A stretch of DNA of 42,594 bases from an uncultured beta proteobacterium (lineage in GTDB: Bacteria; Pseudomonadota; Gammaproteobacteria; Burkholderiales; Burkholderiaceae_C). The translations under genes were made by a program, and so were the position numbers. The notes under the pieces are model-generated. The model ran no database searches. It was given only the letters and a program-made list of their open reading frames with translations, and was not told where the DNA came from. The stretch spans positions 1 to 42,594 of the forward strand of contig CAIVHU010000132.1 in NCBI GenBank assembly GCA_903905735.1, written 5' to 3'. Shown one piece after another: positions 8,459-15,951 of the stretch (within the stretch, counting starts at the first letter, position 1; each line of letters starts with the position of its first letter).

Positions 8459-9736
8459 GTGGCACTGGCAGCCAGCTGTCGCCGTCAAACCCATGTCATT
8501 GAATTGAAGGTCGTCTCCTTTATCTGCTGCGTCTGCTTGTTGGGCCAGGGCTTGATGCCTTGCCCGGCGGCAGCGCGACCCGCAGCCAAATCAGCGCCAG
8601 CCCGGAAGGTGGCTGCTTCCACTGCCCAGGGCGGTGCCGCAGAAGCGCGTCTGATTGAAATTTACCGGCTGATTGACCAATCTGAAACCAGTAAAGCGCT
8701 GACCCTGGCCCAGCGGCTGGTCAGCGACTACCCCAATTTCGCACTGGCCCAACTGGTTTACGGTGACCTGCTGTCCTCGCGCACCCGAGCCCTCACCACG
8801 TTTGGCGATGTACCGGCCGCTCAACGCCAGGCTGGTACTGAGGTGCTGTCGGAATTGCGCGCCGAATCGGTCGCCCGACTCAAAGCCCTGAAAGAACGCC
8901 CGCCCACAGGCTATGTGCCCGCCGAATTTGTACTGCTGTCGCCTGCCAACAGACACGCTATCGCGGTGGATGCTGGCCGCTCGCGCCTGTACCTTTTTGA
9001 AAACCGCGCCAGCGGTCTGGCGCTGATCGCTGACTATTACATTTCGGTAGGCAAACTGGGGGTTGAAAAAACCTCTGCAGGCGACCAGCGCACACCGCTG
9101 GGGGTGTACTTCATCACCAGTCAGCTGGACCCCAAAAGCCTCAAGGACTTTTACGGCGCAGGCGCGCTGCCCATCAACTATCCCAACGTCCTGGATGTCC
9201 GGCGCGGCAAAACCGGCAGCGGTATCTGGCTGCATGGCACACCGCCCGACCAGTTTTCACGCCCGCCGCTGGCCAGCGACGGCTGCGTGGTGCTGGCGAA
9301 TCCGGATCTGGAACGTATCATCCGCACGGTGGCGATCCGCAGTACGCCGGTGGTGATTGCCAACCAGCTCAATTGGGTGCCGCAAGAGAAAGCCAAAACC
9401 GCACTTGGTCCTTTTGAAGCGCGCTTGAATGCCTGGCGCAAGGCCAAATCCGGTGGCAATCTGGCTGAAGTCAATACCTTCTATGCCCCTGATTTCGTCA
9501 CTGGTGGTAAAACCCGTGGCGACTGGCAGAACGAACTGGCGCGCGAGGTGGCTCAAACCCGTGGACGTGAGCTGGCCATCAAGGACCTGTCACTGCTGCA
9601 TTGGCAAGACAAGGAAGACACCATGGTGGTGACCTTTGGCGAGGTGCCCGCCGGCCAGCGAACCGGCAACACCATACGCCAGTACTGGTCGCACCGCGCC
9701 GGTCAATGGACCATTTTCTTTGAAGGAGTCATCTGA
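8459..9736 (+). CDS. L,D-transpeptidase (YkuD family) with TPR-like N-terminus and NTF2-like C-terminus
   Basis: YkuD enzymes make 3-3 cross-links in peptidoglycan or attach proteins to it. The catalytic block runs [10 protein letters not shown] to [12 protein letters not shown], with His near residue 259 and Cys near 276, matching HGT-X13-SxGC. The upstream [14 protein letters not shown] (about 162-175) is the usual beta-strand entry of the domain. A hydrophobic leader ([16 protein letters not shown]) is a signal peptide. The start is uncertain: GTG 8459 gives 425 residues, TTG 8504 gives a more normal signal peptide, and neither has a good Shine-Dalgarno. The N-terminal helices (about 60-130) look TPR-like. 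The last 115 residues match the NTF2-like tail of the upstream gene. It overlaps the next start by one base. Confidence 0.9.
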   Translation: MALAASCRRQTHVIELKVVSFICCVCLLGQGLMPCPAAARPAAKSAPARKVAASTAQGGAAEARLIEIYRLIDQSETSKALTLAQRLVSDYPNFALAQLVYGDLLSSRTRALTTFGDVPAAQRQAGTEVLSELRAESVARLKALKERPPTGYVPAEFVLLSPANRHAIAVDAGRSRLYLFENRASGLALIADYYISVGKLGVEKTSAGDQRTPLGVYFITSQLDPKSLKDFYGAGALPINYPNVLDVRRGKTGSGIWLHGTPPDQFSRPPLASDGCVVLANPDLERIIRTVAIRSTPVVIANQLNWVPQEKAKTALGPFEARLNAWRKAKSGGNLAEVNTFYAPDFVTGGKTRGDWQNELAREVAQTRGRELAIKDLSLLHWQDKEDTMVVTFGEVPAGQRTGNTIRQYWSHRAGQWTIFFEGVI

Positions 9737-10422
9737 TGGTTTTCAAGAGAAAAAACGCTCTAGCCATTGCGGCTATTGCGGCAACAGCTATTTTTTCAGT
9801 AGCTTCCCCTGCGCTGGCAGACACCGCACCACAGGTCAAATTCGCCACCTCGGCGGGCGATTTTGTGGTCGAGCTGTACCCCGACAAAGCCCCTAAAACG
9901 GTCGAAAACTTTTTGCAGTACGTGCGCGACAAGCATTACGACGGCACGATTTTTCACCGCGTCATCGCCAACTTCATGATCCAGGGTGGTGGCTACGACC
10001 TCAAGTACGCCGAGAAACCGACTCGTGCCCCGGTAGTGCATGAAGGCCGTCAGGCCCTGGAAAAAGGCGGGCCGCGCAACGTCACCGGCACGCTGGCCAT
10101 GGCGCGCACCAATGACCCCCAATCAGCCACGGCGCAATTTTTCATCAATGTGCATGACAACGCGTTTCTGGACCCGGTGATCATCCCGCCGGGCGACCCC
10201 GTGCCCAAGTTTGAGTACCAGGGCCGCGTCTATGAAAACACGCCGCGTGCCAAACTGGTCAATGCCCCGCAGTTATTTGGCTACACCGTGTTTGGCCGGG
10301 TGGTCTCGGGCATGAAAGTCGTCGAAAAAATAGAGTCCGTGCCCACGGGCTCTGCCGGCCCCTTCCTGACGGACGTTCCCAAAACGCCCATTCTTATCAA
10401 CTCTGCAACCCTGGTGAAATAA
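9736..10422 (+). CDS. ppiA: Periplasmic peptidyl-prolyl cis-trans isomerase, cyclophilin type
   Basis: Cyclophilins catalyse proline isomerisation during protein folding. The core [48 protein letters not shown] and [13 protein letters not shown] is unmistakable. A signal peptide (MVFKRKN...FSVASPALA, cleavage before DTAPQ) sends it to the periplasm, unlike the following paralogue. Much of that signal peptide ([19 protein letters not shown]) is encoded by a copy of the 55-bp repeat. The 228-residue length includes an insertion around residues 150-175. The start ATG 9736 overlaps the stop of the transpeptidase gene, so the two are translationally linked. The symbol is by role and could differ locally. 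Confidence 0.92.
   Translation: MVFKRKNALAIAAIAATAIFSVASPALADTAPQVKFATSAGDFVVELYPDKAPKTVENFLQYVRDKHYDGTIFHRVIANFMIQGGGYDLKYAEKPTRAPVVHEGRQALEKGGPRNVTGTLAMARTNDPQSATAQFFINVHDNAFLDPVIIPPGDPVPKFEYQGRVYENTPRAKLVNAPQLFGYTVFGRVVSGMKVVEKIESVPTGSAGPFLTDVPKTPILINSATLVK
9750..9805 (-). repeat. 55-bp repeat inside a signal-peptide coding region
   Basis: In reverse complement it reads GCTACTGAAAAAATAGCTG then GCAATGGCTAGAGCGTTTTTT. It aligns block for block with the intergenic copies (TAGCTG; GC-ATA; AATGGCTAGAGC; T-run). It is read through as [19 protein letters not shown] in the cyclophilin precursor, in the same frame as the coding copies in tilS and the DUF349 gene. Confidence 0.55.
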
Positions 10423-10425
10423 ATC

Positions 10426-10932
10426 ATGAGCAACCCCCAAGTCGAACTCCACATTGCCAACTACGGTGTCATCACGCTTGAACTCGATCAGGACAAAGCG
10501 CCCAAATCGACCGCCAACTTTTTGAGCTACGTCGCCAAAGGTCACTATGACAACACCATTTTTCACCGCGTGATCCCCGGTTTCATGGTGCAAGGCGGCG
10601 GCATGGAACCCGGGATGGCACAAAAGGACTGCGGCGCGCCCATCACCAACGAAGCCAACAACGGCCTGAAAAACGTCAAGTACAGCGTGGCCATGGCCCG
10701 CACCGGCGACCCGCACTCGGCCACCGCCCAGTTTTTCATCAACGTGGCCGACAACGGCTTTTTGAACCACACTGCCCCCAGCGCCCAGGGCTGGGGCTAC
10801 GCGGTGTTTGGCAAGGTTGTCGCGGGCACCGATGTGGTGGACAAAATCAAGGCTGTCAAAACCGCCCGCAAGGGTTACCACGATGACGTACCGGTCGAAG
10901 ACGTGGTGATCGAAAAGGCCGTGGCGCTGTAA
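10426..10932 (+). CDS. ppiB: Cytoplasmic peptidyl-prolyl cis-trans isomerase, cyclophilin type
   Basis: A cyclophilin of 168 residues with no signal peptide, so cytoplasmic. It has [33 protein letters not shown] and [14 protein letters not shown], with the active-site Arg in FHRV. Length and sequence fit the PpiB class. It starts 3 bp after the stop of the periplasmic paralogue and is clearly in one operon with it. The two probably arose by duplication: their cores are close and only the upstream one carries an export signal. Confidence 0.95.
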   Translation: MSNPQVELHIANYGVITLELDQDKAPKSTANFLSYVAKGHYDNTIFHRVIPGFMVQGGGMEPGMAQKDCGAPITNEANNGLKNVKYSVAMARTGDPHSATAQFFINVADNGFLNHTAPSAQGWGYAVFGKVVAGTDVVDKIKAVKTARKGYHDDVPVEDVVIEKAVAL

Positions 10933-10988
10933 AGCGGCCCGGCTCAAAGCAGCTCACCTCACCCGCTCCGGCTGCTTTCAGGTCTGCC

Positions 10989-11804
10989 ATGTTCAGCCAG
11001 CAGCCAGCCGGTTCAAAACACACGGCGTGGCCTGTGCTGTTGGCTCCAGCGCCTTGGCGCAGCGTTGACTTCATCTCTGACTTGCACCTGCAATCCGGTG
11101 AGCCCGCCACCGTCGAAGCCTGGCAACACTATCTGGCCAGCACCACCGCAGACGCCCTGTTCATTCTGGGTGACCTGTTTGAAGTCTGGGTGGGTGACGA
11201 TGTCGCCGCGCTGCAACCTGGTCAAGCACCGGGCTTTGAGGCCCAGTGCCAGCAGGCGCTGGTTGCGGCATCCCAGCGCATGGCGGTGTTCTTCATGCAT
11301 GGCAACCGTGACTTTCTGTTGGGCGAATCTTATGCAGCAGCCTGCGGCATGACCCTGCTGGCTGACCCGACCGTGCTGGTGTTCGATGCCCGGCGCTGGC
11401 TGCTATCCCATGGCGACGCGCTGTGCCTGGGCGACACCGACTACCAGCAGTTTCGCGCCACCGTGCGCACAAGCGCCTGGCGCGACAGTTTTCTGGCCAA
11501 ACCCCTTGCTGAGCGCCAGGCCATCGCACGCGGCCTGCGTGCGCAAAGCGAATCCCACAAAGCCAGCGGTGCCACCTGCGCCGATGTGGACACCTCTGCG
11601 GCACTGCAATGGCTCGACGCGGCACAAGCCGACACCCTGATCCACGGGCACACGCACCAACCGGCGGATCACCAGCTGGCGCAGACTGACAACCGGCTGA
11701 AACGCCGGCTGGTCCTGAGCGACTGGGATGCGGGTGCCACACCTGCACGTCTGGAAGTCCTGCGGCTGACTGCCGGCGCAGCGCCAGCACGTCTCAAACC
11801 CTGA
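10989..11804 (+). CDS. lpxH: UDP-2,3-diacylglucosamine diphosphatase
   Basis: LpxH hydrolyses UDP-2,3-diacylglucosamine to lipid X in lipid A synthesis, at the inner-membrane surface. The calcineurin-like metal ligands are visible: FISDLHL (about residues 28-34), ILGDLFEVWVGDD (about 57-69), HGNRDFLLG (about 102-110), LLSHGDALCLGD (about 138-149) and HGHTHQP (about 222-228). The 271-residue length is a little above the E. coli protein because of an N-terminal extension of about 25 residues. ATG 10989 is the only good start. It follows ppiB by 56 bp on the same strand. Its presence confirms a Gram-negative host making lipid A. Confidence 0.93.
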   Translation: MFSQQPAGSKHTAWPVLLAPAPWRSVDFISDLHLQSGEPATVEAWQHYLASTTADALFILGDLFEVWVGDDVAALQPGQAPGFEAQCQQALVAASQRMAVFFMHGNRDFLLGESYAAACGMTLLADPTVLVFDARRWLLSHGDALCLGDTDYQQFRATVRTSAWRDSFLAKPLAERQAIARGLRAQSESHKASGATCADVDTSAALQWLDAAQADTLIHGHTHQPADHQLAQTDNRLKRRLVLSDWDAGATPARLEVLRLTAGAAPARLKP

Positions 11805-11918
11805 CAGACGACTTGCAGGCATCGGTTACCAGTGCTTGTGGCCCCATTAACAGGGGATGAGTTTTTCGAATTCCTCACCGTCAGACCATGATTCGTGGAT
11901 TGGTAGTAGCATATTCAA

Positions 11919-12209
11919 ATGAGTCAAACCTACGGAATGGAATCACCCAAAGAGCATCTCAATGAACCGCATCGCATGCCTGTGCGTTACGTGGTTGTGA
12001 TTGACAGCGCAGGATCAAAAATTGCCCGCATGTTTCTGGCGTCCCGGGAAATGGTGGCCGAGATGGACGCAGCCATCGAAGAAGTCAGCTCGATGATCGC
12101 TGGCATGATGCCCGTGCCAGGCGCGACGGGCCCCGAGTGGGATGTTGCGTTGGCGGCGCACCGTATGGATGAGCGAGCCGCAGCAGAGGTCTATACCTTT
12201 GCCATCTGA
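11919..12209 (+). CDS. Small protein of unknown function
   Basis: I do not recognise this family. The frame encodes 96 residues, acidic, with no signal peptide or membrane segment. The central part MPVRYVVVIDSAGSKIARMF looks like a beta-strand start of a small alpha/beta domain, followed by a helix (REMVAEMDAAIEEVSSMIAGM) and a C-terminal AHRMDERAAAEVYTFAI. No clear Shine-Dalgarno precedes ATG 11919; ATG 11937 or ATG 11976 (MPVRYVVV) are alternatives. Codon use resembles the neighbouring genes, which supports a real gene. It lies 114 bp after lpxH. Confidence 0.6.
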   Translation: MSQTYGMESPKEHLNEPHRMPVRYVVVIDSAGSKIARMFLASREMVAEMDAAIEEVSSMIAGMMPVPGATGPEWDVALAAHRMDERAAAEVYTFAI

Positions 12210-12250
12210 CATCGCTCACAGCTGTTTCTTTGCCGCTGCCAGCACCTCTG

Positions 12251-12834
12251 ATGGGAAAAAATCGGCTTGAAGCGTTCAGTGATGGCGTGCTGGCCATCAT
12301 CATTACCATCATGGTGCTGGAGATGAAGGTGCCTCATGGTGAAGATCTGGCGTCTTTGCAGCCGCTTCTGCCCGTGTTTCTGAGCTATGTGCTGAGTTTT
12401 GTCTATGTGGCATTTACTGGAACAACCATCATCACCTGCTGCATGCCACCCACCACATCAGCGGCAATATGCTTTGGGCGAATTTGCATCTGCTTTTCTG
12501 GTTGTCGCTGTTTCCCTTCGTGACAGGCTGGATGGGCGAAAACCACTTTGCGCCTCTGCCCACAGCGCTTTATGGGGCCATTCTGCTGATGGCGGCCATG
12601 GCGTACACCATCTTGCAGCGATCGATCATCGCCAGTGAGGGGAAAGACTCCACTCTGGCACGCGCCATCGGGCTGGATGTCAAAGGCAAACTATCACCTT
12701 TGATATACGCAGCATCCATACCCTGCGCCTTCATCAACCCATGGCTTGCGCAAGCAGGTTTTATCGTTGTGGCGCTGATGTGGCTGGTGCCGGATCGGCG
12801 TATCGAGAGAGTACTGTCCGGCACCGAGCAGTAG
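12251..12834 (+). pseudogene. TMEM175 / DUF1211-family potassium channel gene with one frameshift
   Basis: TMEM175-family proteins are small membrane potassium channels. From ATG 12251 the frame reads MGKNRLEAFSDGVLAIIITIMV, with the family hallmark RxxxFSDG at residues 5-12. It continues to FVYVA and then derails at about base 12411-12414. The downstream frame carries the expected continuation (YWNNHHHLLHATHHISG, then LWANLHLLFWLSLFPFVTGW) and runs to TAG 12834. Restoring a single base near 12412 would give one 194-residue, six-helix protein, the normal size. So this is a one-base deletion: a true pseudogene or a sequencing error. Apart from this the sequence shows no decay. Expression as two separate proteins is unlikely. 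Confidence 0.85.
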
Positions 12835-12872
12835 CCCGTGACGACACAGCTTGTGCCATAGATGGCGTCTAT

Positions 12873-12929
12873 AAAATATGGCTCCAAGCCTTATTTAACA
12901 AGCGCTAGCAGCTATATATTTCATATCGC
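12873..12929 (-). repeat. 55-bp two-hairpin repeat, intergenic copy
   Basis: On the minus strand it reads GATATGAAATATATAGCTGC, TAGCGCTTGTTAAATAAGGC and TTGGAGCCATATTTT. It lies in the convergent gap between the TMEM175-like gene and the DUF349 gene. The order of blocks (ATAGCTGC, CGCTT, ATAAGG, GGAGCC, A/T run) matches the other copies. Confidence 0.75.
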
Positions 12930-12982
12930 ATCTTATGCCCGGTTATAAGGCAAAAGGCCGATCAGGGTAGATGTTTCTCCAC

Positions 12983-13022
12983 AAAAACGAGGCAAGGCGG
13001 GACCGTTCAACCCCACCTCGCC
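12983..13022 (-). terminator. Intrinsic terminator of the DUF349 gene
   Basis: On the minus strand GGCGAGGTGGG (13022-13012) pairs with CCCGCCTTGCC (13001-12991) through an 11-bp stem with two G-U pairs, followed by TCGTTTTTG. It lies 44 bp beyond the DUF349 stop and fits as its terminator. Confidence 0.7.
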
Positions 13023-13065
13023 GGGCTCACGCAGCTTGGGGAAAACATAGCAGAAAATCCTTCTC

Positions 13066-15843
13066 TCAAGGCTTGAGCAGGACCTTCAACACAGTCTGCA
13101 AGCGCCGTGCTGCAGCCGGCTCGAACGCCCCGCCCAGCACCACAGCCGCGTCCTGACCCCAGGTTTGCACCGGTGCCGGGTCATTGCGCTTGGTGAGCAG
13201 TTGCAGCTGCAACATGCGCCGGTCGCGGATGTGCTCGGCAGGTGTCGGCACCTCTGCGGCCATTTCCAGGCGCAGCAGCGCGGTGCTGGCATCACCTGCC
13301 GGGGCTTGCGCCACGGCTTTGGCCCAGCCCGCTCGCACTGCCGGGGCGACACGGCTGCCCAGTTCCTGCACACCAGGGACTTGTTCGGCATCACGCTTTT
13401 CCCAGGCGGTGAGTAAATTCGTCAGCGCCTCGCCATGGGCTTGGGCGGCCAGCTTGCGCAGCGCCATTTGGGCTTGCTCCAACGCGTCGCGTTGGGCGCG
13501 GAAGGCCGCGTCACCCAAGCGAGGTGCGTCGAAACGCTCGCCCATCGGAGCGCGGTCTGGCCGAGCGTCACGGAAACCGCCACGGTCATCGCCACGCGCA
13601 CCAGGGCGGGCATCGCGGCCACCGTCACGGCCACCATCACGACCCCCCGGACGACCTGCATCCTTGCGGTCGCCAAATTTGCCGCCACGTGCGGGCAGGC
13701 TCGGAGCTTCTTTTTTCATGCCGGGGCGATCATCACCGCGCATGGCGACTACCGGCTTGCGCGCCACAGGTTTGGCGGCCTCAGGGGCTGTGCCCTCGCC
13801 TGCCGACGCTGCAGAAGCATCGCCAGAAGGTGCATCGGCAGCATCATCTGCTGCTTTTTCAGGAGCTGCCTGCCCTTGTTCGGCCTGAGCTAGAGCCGCT
13901 TTTTCTTCAGAAGTTTCAGCCGCAGCGGTCACGGCTGCCTGGGCTTGCGCCTGGCCGCGCAAGGCGGCATCGAGCCCGGCCATGGCGCTCTTGATGGCTT
14001 GCGCGTCGCCGGAGGCGTTGGCCGCTTGCAGCGCCTTGGAGGCATCCAGCACCACGCGGTCACGTTCGCTCAAGGCGCTTTGGGCCTTTTCACGGTCGGC
14101 CGTCTTGCGGTTGAAGGCATCGTCAATGGGCTTACGGAACGTGTCCCACAGCTTTTGTTCGTGGCGGCGGTCCATCGGCACGCGGTGCGCCTCGGCCTGC
14201 CAGCGCTGCTGCAGCGCCTTGACGGCGTCGATGCGCAACACCTCCTGGGCACCGAGCAGTTTGGCCTCGTCAATCATGGCGTGGCGTGCGGCCAGACTGA
14301 GCTTTTGCAAGGCTTCCAGCGGTGCGGCAGCTTCGTCAATCGCGGCTTTCCAGAGCGCGTTCAATTCCGTGTACATCTTTTCGCCGACGTGGCCGGACTC
14401 GCGCCAGCGGTCGCCAAACTGGTGCAGCATGCGGTTGAAGCCTTTCCAGTCGTCATCCAGCGCAGTGCGGTTGGCCTGCGCCCAGGCTTTGACCTCTTCG
14501 ATGAGGGCCAAGCGCTGGGCGCGGTGTTCGGCGGTTTCTGCCTTGAGCTTCTCCAGCCAGACCTCGACCACCTTGTGCGCTTCGTTGCATGCATCGTCAA
14601 AGCGCTTCCACAGGCCGTGGTTGGGCACGCCGCCCTGGTCGGTGAGCTTCCACTGCTCTCGCAGGGTGCGCAGGGTTTCCTGCACCTTGCGCCCGCCCAT
14701 GGCCTGGCCTTCGGGACGGTTCAGCAGGCCTTCGGCCTTGGCGACCAGTTCTTCGCGCAACTGATCCGCACGCCAGCGTTGCCAGCCTTCCAGCTCGCCA
14801 GCTGCGGCCAGCGCGCTTTTGGCCTGGTTTTCCAGCTTGTCGTCAATCAGGCGGCCAAATTCTTTCAGCGCGTTGCGCAGGGCATTGGCCGCACCGGCAC
14901 TGGCCTTGCCGTGACCCTGGGTGACTTCCTGCTCTAGTTTGGAGAGCGCATCTGCCACTGCAGACGTGGCCCGGGCCTTGATTTCGGGGTCCACCGGAGC
15001 CTTGGGGGCCTTGACCACCGGCTCCAGCGGAACGCCGCGCACCAGGCGCAATTCATCGGCCCACACCGGCACATGGGGCAATTCCGCGGTGGCGTCTTCA
15101 GCAGCCAGCACGGTCTGCGCCAGGGCGGCCTGGAACGCATCCCAGACCAGGCCCAGCTGCGCTTGCGAGGCTTGCAGCAACGGCGGGAATTTGGCATCCA
15201 CACTGGGCCAATTGGCATCACTGGCCAACGCCGTAGCCTCGGCCTGCCAGTTGCTGACGTCGCTACTGAGGCCGACCTGCGCGGCCTGCGCGTCGTGCCA
15301 GGGCTTGGTGGACAGAACTTCAATACGTTGGGCGACGAGCACGGCAGCTTCACGCTGCACCTGCACACGGTGTTGCAGGTCTTCAATGGCGCGCACGCGC
15401 TCCACCAGCTGCGCTTTCAGGCCCGCCAGCGGCTCCTTGCTCAGGGGCGCACCAGCTTTGGCGGCATCACGCTGCCAGGCCAGGGCATCGGCCAGATTCA
15501 GTTTTGGCACGGCCAGCAAGGCCTGAGCTTTGTCGGCCCATTCCAGCGCGATGGTGGCTTGTGTCTTGCTGCGTTTGATCTCGTCAAGCTTTTCGCGCAG
15601 CAATTTGGCCGCACCTTTGTCCTTGCCGCTGAGTTCCTTGAACACCTGCTGCAACTGCTCCGGCGTGGGGCCGCTGGCCAGCCATTCGCGGATGCAGGCC
15701 ATGCGCTCGCCCGAGGTCTGCGCCGAAAACGCACCATGCGTGAGCCCGTCCAGCGGGTGAGGCTCGTGGGACTTGGCTGGCGCGGCAGGAGCGTCAGGGA
15801 TGGAATCTGCGGGGTTGTTTTTGGAGAAGGGAAACATCGACAT
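13066..15843 (-). CDS. DUF349 domain protein
   Basis: A long cytoplasmic, charged, mostly helical protein of about 925 residues. Several DUF349 repeats are visible in the middle (for example LWKRFDDACNEAHKV, DDWKGFNRMLHQFGDRWRESG and QKLWDTFRKPIDDAFNRK), each with the typical W/F spacing. An N-terminal helical region precedes them. An Ala/Glu-rich and Arg/Gly/Asp-rich low-complexity section lies near residues 640-770 (RPGGRDGGRDGGRDARPG), then a C-terminal helical domain. The molecular role of DUF349 proteins is not known to me. The start is ATG 15843 or ATG 15837 rather than the GTG at 15852. Residues EKAALAQAEQGQAAPEKAA are encoded by a copy of the 55-bp repeat. It follows the DUF748 gene on the same strand. 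Confidence 0.88.
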   Translation of the reverse strand: MSMFPFSKNNPADSIPDAPAAPAKSHEPHPLDGLTHGAFSAQTSGERMACIREWLASGPTPEQLQQVFKELSGKDKGAAKLLREKLDEIKRSKTQATIALEWADKAQALLAVPKLNLADALAWQRDAAKAGAPLSKEPLAGLKAQLVERVRAIEDLQHRVQVQREAAVLVAQRIEVLSTKPWHDAQAAQVGLSSDVSNWQAEATALASDANWPSVDAKFPPLLQASQAQLGLVWDAFQAALAQTVLAAEDATAELPHVPVWADELRLVRGVPLEPVVKAPKAPVDPEIKARATSAVADALSKLEQEVTQGHGKASAGAANALRNALKEFGRLIDDKLENQAKSALAAAGELEGWQRWRADQLREELVAKAEGLLNRPEGQAMGGRKVQETLRTLREQWKLTDQGGVPNHGLWKRFDDACNEAHKVVEVWLEKLKAETAEHRAQRLALIEEVKAWAQANRTALDDDWKGFNRMLHQFGDRWRESGHVGEKMYTELNALWKAAIDEAAAPLEALQKLSLAARHAMIDEAKLLGAQEVLRIDAVKALQQRWQAEAHRVPMDRRHEQKLWDTFRKPIDDAFNRKTADREKAQSALSERDRVVLDASKALQAANASGDAQAIKSAMAGLDAALRGQAQAQAAVTAAAETSEEKAALAQAEQGQAAPEKAADDAADAPSGDASAASAGEGTAPEAAKPVARKPVVAMRGDDRPGMKKEAPSLPARGGKFGDRKDAGRPGGRDGGRDGGRDARPGARGDDRGGFRDARPDRAPMGERFDAPRLGDAAFRAQRDALEQAQMALRKLAAQAHGEALTNLLTAWEKRDAEQVPGVQELGSRVAPAVRAGWAKAVAQAPAGDASTALLRLEMAAEVPTPAEHIRDRRMLQLQLLTKRNDPAPVQTWGQDAAVVLGGAFEPAAARRLQTVLKVLLKP
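13850..13905 (+). repeat. 55-bp repeat inside the DUF349 gene
   Basis: It reads GCTGCTTTTTCAGGAGCTGCC, then CCTTGTTCGGCCTGAGCTAG and AGCCGCTTTTT. The match to the copy after tolA (40191-40245) is especially close: GCTGCC, CCCTT-TTCG, GCTAGAGCC-CTTTTT. It lies in the low-complexity linker of the protein and is read without a stop. Confidence 0.75.
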
Positions 15844-15951
15844 CACGCACACGAAAATAAAAGATGCCTGCCGCGGACAGCAGGAACAAAGGGCTATTTT
15901 CGCCGCGTTTTAGTCCGGCTTCAAAAACATTTGTGCAGTTTGCAGACTGAC

